A stretch of 64,000 nt of DNA from Mugil cephalus (Eukaryota > Chordata > Actinopteri > Mugiliformes > Mugilidae): contig NC_061789.1 in assembly GCF_022458985.1 (NCBI RefSeq), positions 11,166,357 through 11,230,356 of the forward strand, in the 5' to 3' direction. The position numbers and the translations under genes are program-made. Positions 11,744 through 34,020 of the stretch are shown here, in pieces; the stretch's first letter is position 1; the number at the start of each line of letters is the position of its first letter. Below the pieces are notes generated by a model, which saw only the letters and a list, made by a program, of their open reading frames with translations, was not told where the DNA came from and ran no database searches.

Positions 11744-12960
11744 GGGGCGACGCCGAACTCTTCTGTGTTTCGGTTTGTAATGAACTGCAGAGAGAAGGTT
11801 TCCTGTCTGAGGTAAACCTTCTACGTGAACCATACGTCCCGTAAATCGACTGTCGCACTGTGACGGGGCTTTTTAAACGTTGTTGTCGTCATTTCTAATT
11901 ATAACAGTTAATAAACTTGAGTGGTGAAATTCTCACTTCCATCTGCTCCAGAGGATTTTGCTGATTACAGAGCAAACGTGAAACAACAAACTTAATAAAA
12001 AGCTTTATATCAAAGTTAATAGTTTTGTTAAATCTCATTCTCCCTCATCCTAAACCTTTAAAAGAAGTATTTTACAAGTGTCAGTAATTTCATAAAAAAA
12101 GCTGCTTTAACAAAGAAGGTGGATAAATCCATATTAATGTTCAGTGTTTTTAAAGTTTTTGTCTCCTCCATGTTTCTTCATTTCGGCCGCAGACGTATTA
12201 GACGCAACTTCGCTGTTACTTTAATGTGTAAAACCAAACAAAAGCAACTTTGGTGAAGCCACAACTGCAGAGGAGACACAAACTGTGTGTAAGAGTCGTG
12301 TCGTGAAACTCCTCCTGTTGTTGCCCTCAGCTGTCGGCGCTGGAGGCCAGCAACGGCGTTGCATCATGAGGGGGAAATGCTTCACTACTGCCAGTACAAG
12401 TGCACTTCCTGTTCACAGAAACACGAGGCCCAGAGCAGGAAGGGCAGACTGATGACTAAATACGAAAGGTGTGGTTACAACTCGGCCCCGGTCGCTTCCT
12501 GTCATTGAAGAATTGTACACAGAGCGGCTTTTTTTAAAGGCAGGGCGTCCTGGAAAACCTGGAATCTCAGAAACAAAACGAAAGAAAGGGACGCGCTTTT
12601 TAAACTTTCCGACCGTTTGTCCTCAGCCGCGTCCTCTTTCATCCTTTTCAAACAGCGGCCCCGTTTCTGTATTTACTCAGTCTCGTCACTGCAGATAACT
12701 CTGCACTTCCTCTTTACACTCTGCAGTCTATTACGCATCAGTTCCTCCACCGATGAGAAACAAACGCCGGCACAGTTTGACACTCTGCTCGACCACATCC
12801 TTCCTCAATCTGAAGTCTCACTGACACAAAGATCCGTTCAGCTCGTCCTCCCCCCTCAACCGTCTCTCTTTCACTCTTACAGTAAAAACCAAAACAGTGA
12901 TGACACACACACACACGGCCGCAGTGACAGATGGACCCCGGAGCGAGAAGCAGATCATAA
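11744..12960. other. qrich2 3' UTR, then intergenic gap between convergent genes
   Basis: The TAG stop ends at 11743 and an AATAAA at 11910-11915 is the probable qrich2 polyadenylation signal, giving a short 3' UTR of about 190 nt. From about 11940 to 12960 I see no coding exon; the stretch separates the 3' ends of qrich2 and ubald2. Confidence 0.55.
11910..11915 (+). terminator. Probable qrich2 polyadenylation signal
   Basis: This is the first AATAAA hexamer after the qrich2 stop codon, 167 nt downstream, in AT-rich sequence. Confidence 0.6.
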
Positions 12961-13368
12961 CTTGTTTTATTAAACATATAAATACAAATTTCAACAAAGG
13001 AAATGAACACAAAGAAATCTCTACAAAAGAGCCATGGATTAGAACAGAGTGAATATCTGAGGGTCCATGAGAAAGTACACTGTCATCCAAGTGAAAGAGC
13101 TAAAAAAAAAAAAAAAAGGGAGGTAAATTTGTCTTTAAGAAAACCTCGCCCAGTTAGAAAACTCCTCAAAGTGGTCGGACGCATCGGCTGGACTTTAAAA
13201 ACGTGGTTAGAAATTTCAAAAGAAAGGGAAAAAAAAAAAAAAGTGGAGCTAAAAAGAAAAAGAACGCGATCGGCCTCCGGAGCAGCTTGGCGCTAAGCTC
13301 GTAATCCACGCTGCAGGAAGCTCGTAGGAAAACTCCAAACCCTGCGGTTCATTCAGGACGCACAGCCA

Positions 13369-13395
13369 CCCCCCCCAACCCCAACCCCAACCCCA
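13369..13395 (-). repeat. G-quadruplex-type (GGGGTT)n tract in the probable ubald2 3' UTR
   Basis: The plus strand reads as a C8 run followed by AACCCC units. On the minus strand, which is the sense strand of ubald2, this is four G-tracts of at least four G separated by TT, a strong G-quadruplex pattern. Confidence 0.8.
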
Positions 13396-15239
13396 ACTTC
13401 CAACACACACACACACACACACTCTGCGCTACAGTAATCAACACACACACCCCGTCACCAACAACAAACCAGGCAGGAGTTGAGATTTCAGGCGCGCCGC
13501 ATTTGCCTCAACTCGTCCAGAAAAGGGAGAAAAATCCGCCCTCGGGTCAGAGAGCGGTGTCAGAGCTCAGGTCTTTGAGGAAAAGGTCTGGAAAGAGCCA
13601 GACCGGCCGAGCTTAGGTGTTTCTGTGAAAACGCGTCAAACCGAGGGGAGACGTCGCAGCGTGATGGATTTAATCTGAAAAATCTCCCGCAACACAAACA
13701 TGCCAAGTATTCATCTCTTTTTTTCCTCTTTTAGTCAAAGCCGAACATGTCTGTGTTCTCTGCTCTGCTGCTTAAAAAAATCAAACAAAAACAAAGCAGC
13801 TTTGAAGCTTTTCAGGGCAGATTTTTCCTTTAAATCACAGATTATTTAACAGCGAATCTGCAAAGTCACCGAGAAGCAGCTGATTGTCTGAGTGACGCTG
13901 CCCTCGGCCTCCGAACCCCCGACTCCCCCGATTCAGACAAGAGCTCCTCGCTCTTCCTCCCAAACTGGGACTTTTTGACAATTAGAAGTAGACGCTAATC
14001 TACCGTGGATTTATTTTTTTTAAAAAACGTCACAGCTAAAAGAAAAACTGGACTGAATTCATGTGTCGGGTTGAAACACTTTCCCACCCGTCCAACCAGC
14101 TCTGCGGTGCACTCCCCCTCATCGCTGTTTAAACTGGCTGATCCTGTGTGCGTCTGCAGCAGAATACATTCAGAGCGCACACGAAACACAAACAAAAAAC
14201 ACAGACGCGCGCGCGCGCGCACACACACGCACACGCGGCCTCTCCCATTCAGACCGGCGGAGGTAGGAGTGGTTGAGCGTCTGAAAGGTCGTGTGGAAAT
14301 TCACTGAGTCGGACTCCGAACCTCTTTCGCGGAGAGAAAGATGGCGGAGGTCAAAAAGACGGAAAAGAGAAAAAAAAGGAAAAAACTGTTAAAGTTCATC
14401 AGCAGAAATCTTTTGGCTTTTTATTTACAGGAGTTCTTTTTTCTTTATTATTTGTGCCAGAAAAAACAAAAAAAAAACCTTACGTCCTCGTCCTCCTCTT
14501 ATAAATGTGGCAGCTCAAATTATTGCAAACTCTACACGTCGTCTTTCTTCCCCCGGCACGGACTCCTCACCTCCCACCGCTCACCGACACCCGCTGATGT
14601 TTTAACAAGTATTCCCTCAAAGCGAATCATCCGGGTGAAACAATAATAAATGACATGTGCCGCGCCACGTTGTTCCCTGAGCCAAACAAAGATGGCGGCC
14701 ACGAGCGTGACACACAGTTAAAAAAAAGAATCGACGGTTGCTGGAACGTTACAGTCTCTGATGTTTATCTGCAGGAAAAAAAAAAACGAATCCGAAACCT
14801 CGAATCCAGGAAACCGGGACTTAATCTGATCGGTCTGGTGTTTTGAGTCAAACGTTCACGTGAAATGATTCGATAAAACCCTGAGAAATTCTGGAAGATT
14901 GACTGCGTCGTCTTGACGTGTGTAGAAATTTGTTGATTGCGTGTTAAAATGACGGACTGACCAAATGTCTTCTTTTATCTAATCTACTGAAACACACAGT
15001 TTAGGATCAACGGCGTCTGGAACTGGAGAACTCATCTATGTAGTTTTCTAATCCAGCTGTTTGTCACTTCCTGCCGCCATCTTTGTTTGCATCGTCCCTC
15101 TGATTCATAATGAAAAGCACAACCTGAGGTCTTCTTCCACACAGAAGCCCAGTCGCGGTTCAGTTTCACCCCGTTTGTCGCCTTTTCGCAGTCGGTAAAT
15201 GAAACCGAACTTCCACGGCTGTGCCTCTAGTAATCCGAT

Positions 15240-15311
15240 CCAATCCTGCACACGCACACACACAAGCACACGCACACACACAAACACACACACACACACA
15301 CACACACACTC
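15240..15311. repeat. CA-rich microsatellite
   Basis: Imperfect (CA)n tract, pure over its right half (about 15284-15309). It lies within the probable ubald2 3' UTR, so it would be a GU repeat in the transcript. Confidence 0.9.
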
Positions 15312-15916
15312 TCCAATCACTTTCCGAGGCCTTTCCATTCACAACGTTTTTTTTTTTTTTTTTTGTCGATCCGAGCTCCTCTCTTCCTTTGTTTGTCTGC
15401 TGGTTATTGCTGACTTCCTGTCGGATTACGTCTTTAAAAAAACAAAAAAAAGAAAAAGAAAGAAAAATGATAACTGATCACAGAGCACTTCGACAGATCA
15501 CATGGCTGCTCTCCTCAGTAAGTGCTCCGTGGGGTCCTGGACTTGGTTGCATCGGTGATGAAGAAAAAAGTTTCTGCATTGTGTGTGTTTTTATTTATTT
15601 TTGTTTTTTTAGGAGGGGGGGGGGGGGGGCTCTGAGAGTCCTGCTGTGTTCAGTTCGTCAGTGACCCCCCCACCCCGCCCCGCCCGGCCCCGCCCCATTC
15701 CTCGCCCCGCCCCCTCCAGGTTCCTCCTCGGCTCCGACGAGCCAAACCGCTCGTCTTCAGTTCAGAAAAACAAGAAGAAGAAAAACAGCAGAATCTAGCC
15801 CCCCCCCCATCCTCTCCCCCCTCCCTCCCCCTGAAACAGATTTGTTTGGCTACACTTGATACAGCCACCCATCCTCCCTCCATCCCTCCCCGTCCCCCAA
15901 AAAACCCAGCTCAGTC

Positions 15917-24298
<8,382 letters not shown>

Positions 24299-24331
24299 TC
24301 ATCACCAACAACAAAGAGCAGCGCGCAGCTG

Positions 24332-24562
24332 ATTGGTCCGAGGCTGTAGTAGAGAGGCGCTGATTGGCTGGCGCAGGGAAGCGTTTAAATTCACGGGTGC
24401 GTTTGTTTTCAGGCCCTGGGGCAGTCTCTGTGAGCGGGGTGGAGCGGAGCCGCAGTCAAGGAGCCCCGCCCCGCCCACCGTGGTTATCCGATGCAGTTAC
24501 GCACGCGCTCTCATCCGTGTCCGTTACACTGACGTAATAAGTGATTTCATAGAGCTGATTGG
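24332..24562 (-). promoter_or_regulatory. Candidate ubald2 promoter with three CCAAT boxes
   Basis: CCAAT occurs on the minus (sense) strand at 24336-24332, 24367-24363 and 24562-24558. The first two are 31 bp apart, about three helical turns, as is common for paired NF-Y sites. All lie 250-480 bp upstream of the ATG in relatively GC-rich sequence, which suits a TATA-less housekeeping-type promoter. Confidence 0.5.
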
Positions 24563-26439
24563 CTGCTTCCGCCGGCAGACATATCATCCAAGTACAAACA
24601 TAAACACACACACAAATCTCAGATCACAGATCTTGTATTTATTTTTATTGACCAATCATGCCACAAAATGAACTCGTATTAAATTAAACTTCATATTTTC
24701 AAATGAAACGAACAGGACTTAGCGTTAAACTGCATGTACACTATGACTTCCAATTATCTATTAATTTGCAAAATATTTGAACATGAATAGTTCTTTGTTT
24801 TTACAGCAGGTATAAACTAATTTATTTAAAACAAATATGAATTAAGTGCATGATTCACATGCTTGTAATGTAGATAATAAATATTTCATTATGTCATTGT
24901 ATTCATGTAATATGCAAATACAAATCCAACCAATTGCACACTGAAATACTGCTTTAGCTGAAAGTAGTTTGAATTCTGCATCCGGCTGTTTGATATTGAT
25001 ATAAATATTAAAATTATACCCATACCTCATTTATTTTAATGGGTTTATTTCAGTAAATACATAGTAATCCACTGCTTGGTTCATGTTCTAGATGTGGCAT
25101 ATATCTTGAGTATCTGCACAATAAAAGAATAATGTTGTATTTAACATGTAATAATTGATAAATGTGCAGTGTGTACTGTCAACCACTAATTGTGCAGCTT
25201 ACAGTCAATGCACAAGCTATATAAATACCATGTCAAAATCAAATCTGACCATTCCTTTCAGTTCTCTGTTCCCATTCGAGCTGAATGACGTTTTGTGTGT
25301 TGTCTGAGGAGTGTCTCAATTTACACATTTGCAGGAAGAACATGAAACTCTGGCGTCTCCTCTGCGGAGAGCCTTGCTGCAGGTCTGAGCGGACCACTAA
25401 TCTTCTTACCATGAGAGTGCAGCTCAGTCCGGCTCGCTTTCTGCTACCGGGGCTGAATAATTCAGCTGTGCTGCACATGTGACACACAAGGACATATATT
25501 ATGTATGTTTGGAGGGCGGAGGCCTCGCAGATCCTGAAGACGTCCTGACAGTTTCAGGTGTGAATCCATACATTCATCCATTTAACGCTGAATAAATTCT
25601 CATGTGAACATTACAGCATGACTTCAACCTCATACGACACTTGTGTTGTGACATGTGAGCGCATTTAATGTTGCTAATGTCTTATTTCAGGTTAGCTAAA
25701 CATGAATTATAAAATGCTTCAAAGCTCATATTTAAATGTTTTCTAAAAGTTTGTCAGGGGAGATGTTTTTGTTCCTTATCTGGGATCAAAACGTGACAAA
25801 TGCTTAGCTTTTAGTTTACGCTATTTATGTGCAAATTACATGGAAATGTTGTATATACAGACATGCAAAAGCTCTCGGTGTGTTAGCTTGATTTAGCGCT
25901 TCACTAAAACTGATGCCTGATGTTTACACTTAAATATTCAAATAGCACAATGCTTTTAAGCTGAACCATTTGTTCCAGTGGAAATATTCTTCCAGCTTTA
26001 GAAGTATATTCAAACTTGAGCCTGATGTATTTACCTTTGAGGCTCTGCTACAGTCTAAGATAAACTTTTTGGACAACGTTTGGCTGTGCAGCGTCAGTTT
26101 ATAACGAGGGAGTCGCACTGATTTTTATGTTATATTCTGTTTTCTGATATTCTGTTTATATGGACACCAGGAGAACGGCGATTATCATAAACAGCAGTAA
26201 ACCAAACCACCGTACAGCGCATACAGTGAACAGGCCCAGCAGAGAGCAGACGGATGGAAACTATCCTTCAGTCATTGTGTGGGAGCTACAGGTGTCAGAC
26301 TAAAAGCCTTTAAAGGTTATTCTGTTGGCTTCCTGTTTCCCGGAGCTGTTGTTCAGTCTGTTAAAGGTTCACGTGGGGGTCATTTCTCCACCACCAAAAT
26401 AAGAACATACAGTGAGGAGGCGGAGCTTGAGTTGATGCT

Positions 26440-26575
26440 CTGCAGTGAATCATTAACGCCGGTCTGTCTTCACCGACTGGACTTTGTCATGAGGAGTGCC
26501 CCGCACCAAAACACAACATGTGGACATCATAAAAATCCCTAAGGATAAATAAAGTATCTGTCTAATCTAATCAAA
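26440..26575 (+). mobile_element. Possible 3' tail of a non-LTR retrotransposon
   Basis: The stretch ends in CCCTAAGGATAAATAAAGTATCTGTCTAATCTAATC, a form shared by 3' ends of fish LINEs that finish in short TCTA-like repeats. No reverse-transcriptase frame remains, so assignment rests on the tail only. Confidence 0.35.
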
Positions 26576-26939
26576 CACTCAGTTACAAGTACTGTGAAGT
26601 AAAAGCAGCATTTCTAACTAAATGTAAATACTTTTTATGTTTCTGAGGCTGGTAATTGTTTTCATTTAAAGTTAAGGCCTCTGTTTAGTTCAGCTAATGA
26701 TCCCGAAGTTTTAATGCAGTCATCTGTTATTAGATCAACAACTTCTCTGTTTGGTTTAGAACAAAAACAGAGAAGTCATGTCATATATTGTGATTCCAGG
26801 CTTTCAAGTGAGATGAACTAAAAGCAACTGAAGAAACATGTACTACATGTTTTTAATGTTTTATATTCTGTATGTTGAGCCGGTTCCTCCAGACATGATG
26901 TCCTCATGTCTCTAATAATATAGTCCAATCAGCATCGAG

Positions 26940-27014
26940 CCCTTTTCTATGGCGCGCTGCAGTCTCTCCTCGTGTGAAGCGACCTTGGGTACCTTATATA
27001 AATCCACCCTATTA

Positions 27015-27051
<37 letters not shown>
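26940..27051 (+). mobile_element. LINE-type 3' tail ending in (TTA)n
   Basis: The sequence GTGAAGCGACCTTGGGTACC, then TTATATAAATCCACC, running into (ATT)n at about 27012-27051, has the form of 3' ends of fish L2/CR1-like LINE copies. Only the last hundred bases are present. Confidence 0.5.
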
Positions 27052-27052
<1 letters not shown>

Positions 27053-27689
27053 GATGTTGCAGCAGTTCACACAAATCGTTCTCATAGACCCTCAAATTAG
27101 TTTAAAGCAATGCAATCCCAGTGAGTGCTGGGGGGGTCCCAGAGTCAGGAACACGTCTGATTTCAACAATTTACATTAATTTATAATATCCTACAATGTG
27201 ATTTTGTTTTTAAACTGAAACAGATGATTGTGACAAATCCACTTCAAAGCTGCTGAAATGATAAATGGCAACATCTAGTGGTCACTGGTGGTATTGCTGC
27301 AAGCGTTGAGCAGAGAGAGAAAAAAAAAAGCATTAAAAAAGTTTAATGTGACAATCTGTACCTAGCCTGCTGTTAATTTACCTGTTGAACAACTCACATT
27401 ACCAAGACCATAGCGAGAGGGGTTCTCTCTGAGAGACTGAGCAAAATGTTGCCTCTCGATGTGAAATGTATCTCAACAATTGGAGTTTGGCGCCACCTTC
27501 TGTCCAATAGCAGGTGTTACATCAAACTGAGAACAATTTTTCTCATTTCTGTTCACCGTTCTTTAAACTGGTCACGGTCACAGTTAACCCACCTCCAGAC
27601 CGGGTGCTTTATTGAACCAGCAAATAAATTAACTGAAATAATGAAAATAAAATCCCTTAATAAAGCCTTTAAATCAGTTGGTGGACACT

Positions 27690-28340
27690 GGTGCGCCATT
27701 TTCATTCATTTAGTCTCTTTGTGGTCATTTAGTCGCTATTTTAGAATAGATTTGTGTATTTATAGTGATCTTGAGTCTTTGTAGCCGCCTTTGTGTCTTT
27801 ATGTGGTCATTTTCAGCGTCTTTAAGGGCTTGACACGCTCAGTTTTGGTGTATCTATTGTTCTTTGGGTATTTGTAGGGGTTGGATAATTGTTGTGGTCA
27901 CTTATAGTCATTTTGTGATAGTTTTGTGGGTTTTTTTCTTTTGTTTTTTTAAACAACCATCTTGCAGTTTTGTAACCTTGGTTTTACAGCTGTTTCGTGT
28001 CTACCTGCGGTCATGTTCAATGTCTTTCTAGGTGTTTCTGGTCTGTAGCTGCTTGTAGCTCTTTGTGGAGTTTGTGTGGTCCTTTCGTGTGCTAATGCAG
28101 ACACCGAGGCTTGGTGCAATCATTTCGTCTCTCTTTGTGGTCCTTTTGTGCCTTTGTGGGTGTCTTGCACCTTTGCTGGACTTGTTTTGCTTCACGTCGT
28201 GACCATTTTGTGACTCCCTGTAGCTGGTTTGTGTATTGTTTTCATCGTCTTGTGTCTCTTTGTGAAGACCTGTGCCGTGTAGCCCCCTTCACTAATCACT
28301 CCTCTGTGTTTCTGTCTGTCTGTCAAGTCCACTAGCAGCC
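27690..28340 (+). repeat. Degenerate TTTGTGTCTC-type minisatellite-like tract, copy 1
   Basis: Units such as TTTGTGTCTTTATGTGGTC, TTGTGTCTCTTTGTG and GTAGCTGTTT recur irregularly every 20-35 nt. A tract of the same composition lies at 55140-55600. The repeat is heavily diverged and has no coding potential. Confidence 0.55.
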
Positions 28341-28445
28341 TGCCTCCGGCTGCATCCCTCTTTGTAATCCCCCGTCGCAGTCCTGCGTGGAGGCCAGCCC
28401 TCCCCGACCGTCTGTGAGGTTACCGTGCTTGGCTGCTCCTGGCTC

Positions 28446-28458
28446 TGACCTTTGACCT
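28446..28458 (+). promoter_or_regulatory. Perfect DR1 nuclear-receptor half-site pair
   Basis: TGACCT-T-TGACCT is two identical half-sites with one-base spacing, the DR1 consensus bound by RXR heterodimers, HNF4 or COUP-TF. It lies about 1.4 kb upstream of the probable foxj1 transcription start. Its use is unknown. Confidence 0.45.
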
Positions 28459-29710
28459 CTGCTGGAGGAGATGCGATGGAGGACCGAGCGCCGTCTCAAG
28501 ACTCCGACATGAAGGAGGTGTTCGCGTCTGGTGGGCTGACCCTGGAGGGTGCAAACACAATGAGTCCCTTTTTAATATTTCCTTTGATTGTTTGGTTTGG
28601 AAAAATGCTCAGGTTCAATTCCAGGCTGAGAAAAGAACGAGTTTTAATTGTTTACCTGAGTTACACATACAGATGTTCATTGACTTCTTCCGTTTTTATT
28701 TTTAAGACACGTCCCACACAGACGCACCAGAGGACAAATAACTTTTCGATCCCTGCTCTCGCCTGTGCGGCGGTGGAGATGAGACCGCGACAGCCTCTTT
28801 GAAGAGATGTCAGGACTCAGAGATGAGGAGGCCTTTTTATTGCTTTACAGTTGCCTTTGTGAGGGGCCTCAGGAAACCAGTCAGCCACACTAACACAACG
28901 CTCAAGGGGCCAAACCTTTTTGTTTTGTCTTTCGCTCCCTTTCTGCCTTATGAACAAAAGTGAATTCCTTCACACGCGCCTCCCCCTGTAAATCCAAACG
29001 CCGGGTCCAACCTTTGGTGTGGTTTGCATTACACATAATCTGAGATGATGCGGTTGCGACCACACTGCAGAAAGCTTTGAAACGCCTCCCGTCTGTCTGA
29101 CACGATCACATCATTAAGCCTGATGTTTAGTCGGGACCACAGGTGAGTCTGAGAGGCAGGCAGGTGACTCGTGGAAGAGGAGAGAATTAAAATCTATTTT
29201 CTGTTACTGGATTTTTTAAAAAAAGTTTTAATTTATTTGATTTTTTAATAGAAACTGGATCGTTTGAATGACTGATAGAGGGGAAAAAATCCTTATTTGA
29301 GTCTTGTTTAATTTAGATTTAATTCATTTTCACATATAATACAGATAAAACAAAATATGCTACAAAAAAGCTATAATAAACTGTAATCTGTATTATACAC
29401 TACAAAGACTTCACAGTGTTTTTAAATAAAATTAAAATTGATTTTCAAATGTTTAAACTCTACAGTTGTAGCTTATAGTTCTAGGTTCTAAGTCTAGTCA
29501 GAGCTTGAGTTTAAAAAATGCACACCACAACTTGTGACAAGATCAAAATATTATAATCGTTCAGATTTCATAAAAAAAAAGGTAAGGAGCAGTAAAGTGC
29601 CAAAGCATGTCCCCTGGAGGGGCCCCGGGCCTCAGTTTGAGAACCAGCACGGCAGCAGCCTCAGTTGACTTGAGAGTGATTAAAAATGAAGCGCTATAGA
29701 AACCAAGAGG

Positions 29711-29822
29711 CCAATGGAGGAACGGGAAGCTGTTTACAAGGGGGTGTACCGTTTCTATGGTTGCTGGACAAACCTCCTGCACCAGGTATTAAACTCCCTG
29801 CCCGCTGACAACCGTTATAAAG
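29711..29822 (+). promoter_or_regulatory. foxj1 promoter: CCAAT box, forkhead site, X-box-like site, TATA box
   Basis: In order: CCAAT at 29711-29715; TGTTTAC, a canonical forkhead core, at 29731-29737; GTTGCTGGACAA at 29760-29771, whose reverse complement matches the RFX X-box at 10 of 12 positions; and TATAAAG at 29816-29822. The TATA box places initiation near 29845-29850, ahead of a non-coding exon that splices at 30035. The forkhead site could serve autoregulation, which is inference. Confidence 0.55.
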
Positions 29823-29846
29823 ACCTCTGCAGAGGAGAAGAAGCGC

Positions 29847-30035
29847 CCGACGGAGCGCCAAACTCAGACCACAGGAATTTTTGTCCCCTTTTCCTTCTTT
29901 CTCTCACTCGCCAGAAGACAACAGGTGCACAGCAAGAACAAAAAAAAAAAAAAAAAAGGGCTGAGACTGAGCATTCAAGAAGAGCTGCCCGTTTGGGATT
30001 TAAAAGTCTCTAGTCAACAAAACAGCCGAGAGAAG
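29847..30035 (+). other. foxj1: foxj1 non-coding exon 1 (5' UTR)
   Basis: The left boundary is inferred from the TATA box at 29816. The right boundary is the strong donor GAGAAG|GTGAGT. The exon contains a long A run (29938-29957). It would splice to the acceptor CTGTCAG at 30706-30712, 69 nt upstream of the start codon. Mammalian FOXJ1 likewise has a non-coding first exon. Confidence 0.6.
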
Positions 30036-30781
30036 GTGAGTCTGGATGTTTGTCTGAAGAGGATCTCATTATTTATTCTCTGATTTATTATTAAAACGCT
30101 ACAGCTTTAGGAGGCCTGAAATATCCTGCTCTGGGTACGCAAATAAATAATGTAACATCGTGAAAAAAATATATAGACTATATATATTTCCATATATTTG
30201 CAATGGTAGTAGATACTATATTCAAGACCCTAAATAACTGCTTTTATATATTTTTAAATTATATTTTTGGTGCGCTTAAGCACAAATGCGAATGTTATGC
30301 GTGAAAACGCCACGATTGCGTAAATTCTATCAACGATCCTGTGTGATACAACAGTTTGATTAGTTTTTAACCTTTTTTACCACCTGTGGGTGAGCTTAAG
30401 CGCTGGACGCCGTTGGTGGTGATGGTGCGCGCTCTTCCCGGCGCTGAGCGTCAAGTGCGCCACAGAGTTATTCCGGAAAGTTCTGAAAACACAAAAGGTT
30501 CTTCAGCGCATCAAGACGAAGGGTTTCAGATTTTCGGAACGTGTCACAGCTTTGGCTTTCGCGTTAATCAGGTGACAGACGTGTTAAATTATTTAAATGA
30601 GAACGGGAATGAAACGCCGTTCGTTTTACGCACACAGAGGCCCTGTTTTCAAATTAGGCCATCCTTGTCTGTCCCTTTGTTGAAGTTAAATGTATATTTT
30701 CGGTCCTGTCAGGCGGTGGCAGGGGGAGACGGACAAGGAGCTGCAGGGTGACAGAGAGGTGTGTTGGAGGGAGAGAGAGCC

Positions 30782-33822
<3,041 letters not shown>

Positions 33823-34014
33823 GGAATAATTGCTTTCTCAACTTATTAGGGAATAACTTTATTTTTTTTTACACGCATGAAACATTTATTGTCCTTTTCC
33901 AAAATGTCCGAAGTATTTTTAACAAAGATGAACAAAGATGCCACAACGTGCAGCAGCAGCAGTTCCCATCGAGAATCTACGTCAAATCTACATAAAACAT
34001 GAAATGACTTGACA

Positions 34015-34020
34015 AATAAA
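34015..34020 (+). terminator. Proximal foxj1 polyadenylation signal candidate
   Basis: AATAAA 193 nt after the foxj1 stop codon. Confidence 0.5.

Larger units (their letters stand above)
12961..15916 (-). other. Probable long 3' UTR of ubald2
   Basis: No coding exon is visible. Reading the minus strand from the ubald2 stop, AATAAA hexamers occur at about 14420 and 12966; the last (AATAAAAC) is followed by no further strong candidate before the qrich2 3' end. The stretch contains runs of A, C and G, a CA repeat, a GC repeat (14207-14221) and a (GGGGTT)n tract. The extent is inferred and a shorter UTR is possible. Confidence 0.4.
24600..29700. other. Intergenic region between divergent ubald2 and foxj1
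   Basis: No gene is supported over about 5 kb. From 24600 to 26300 the sequence is AT-rich. Possible retroelement tails lie at 26440-26575 and 26940-27051, a degenerate minisatellite-like stretch at 27690-28340, and a perfect DR1 nuclear-receptor motif at 28446-28458. In human, RNF157 lies between UBALD2 and FOXJ1; no RING-finger exon is recognisable here. Confidence 0.55.

Noticed and set aside
28476-28800. Frame beginning MEDRAPSQDSDMKEVF upstream of foxj1
   Set aside because: The first 30 residues look protein-like, but the rest is AT-rich and no donor or partner exon could be found.
24600-29700. rnf157 expected by human synteny
   Set aside because: No RING-finger or MGRN1-like coding segment was found on either strand.
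30761-30781. Extension of FOXJ1 upstream to 30761
   Set aside because: The codon at 30761 is GTG, not ATG. ATG 30782 fits the family N-terminus.
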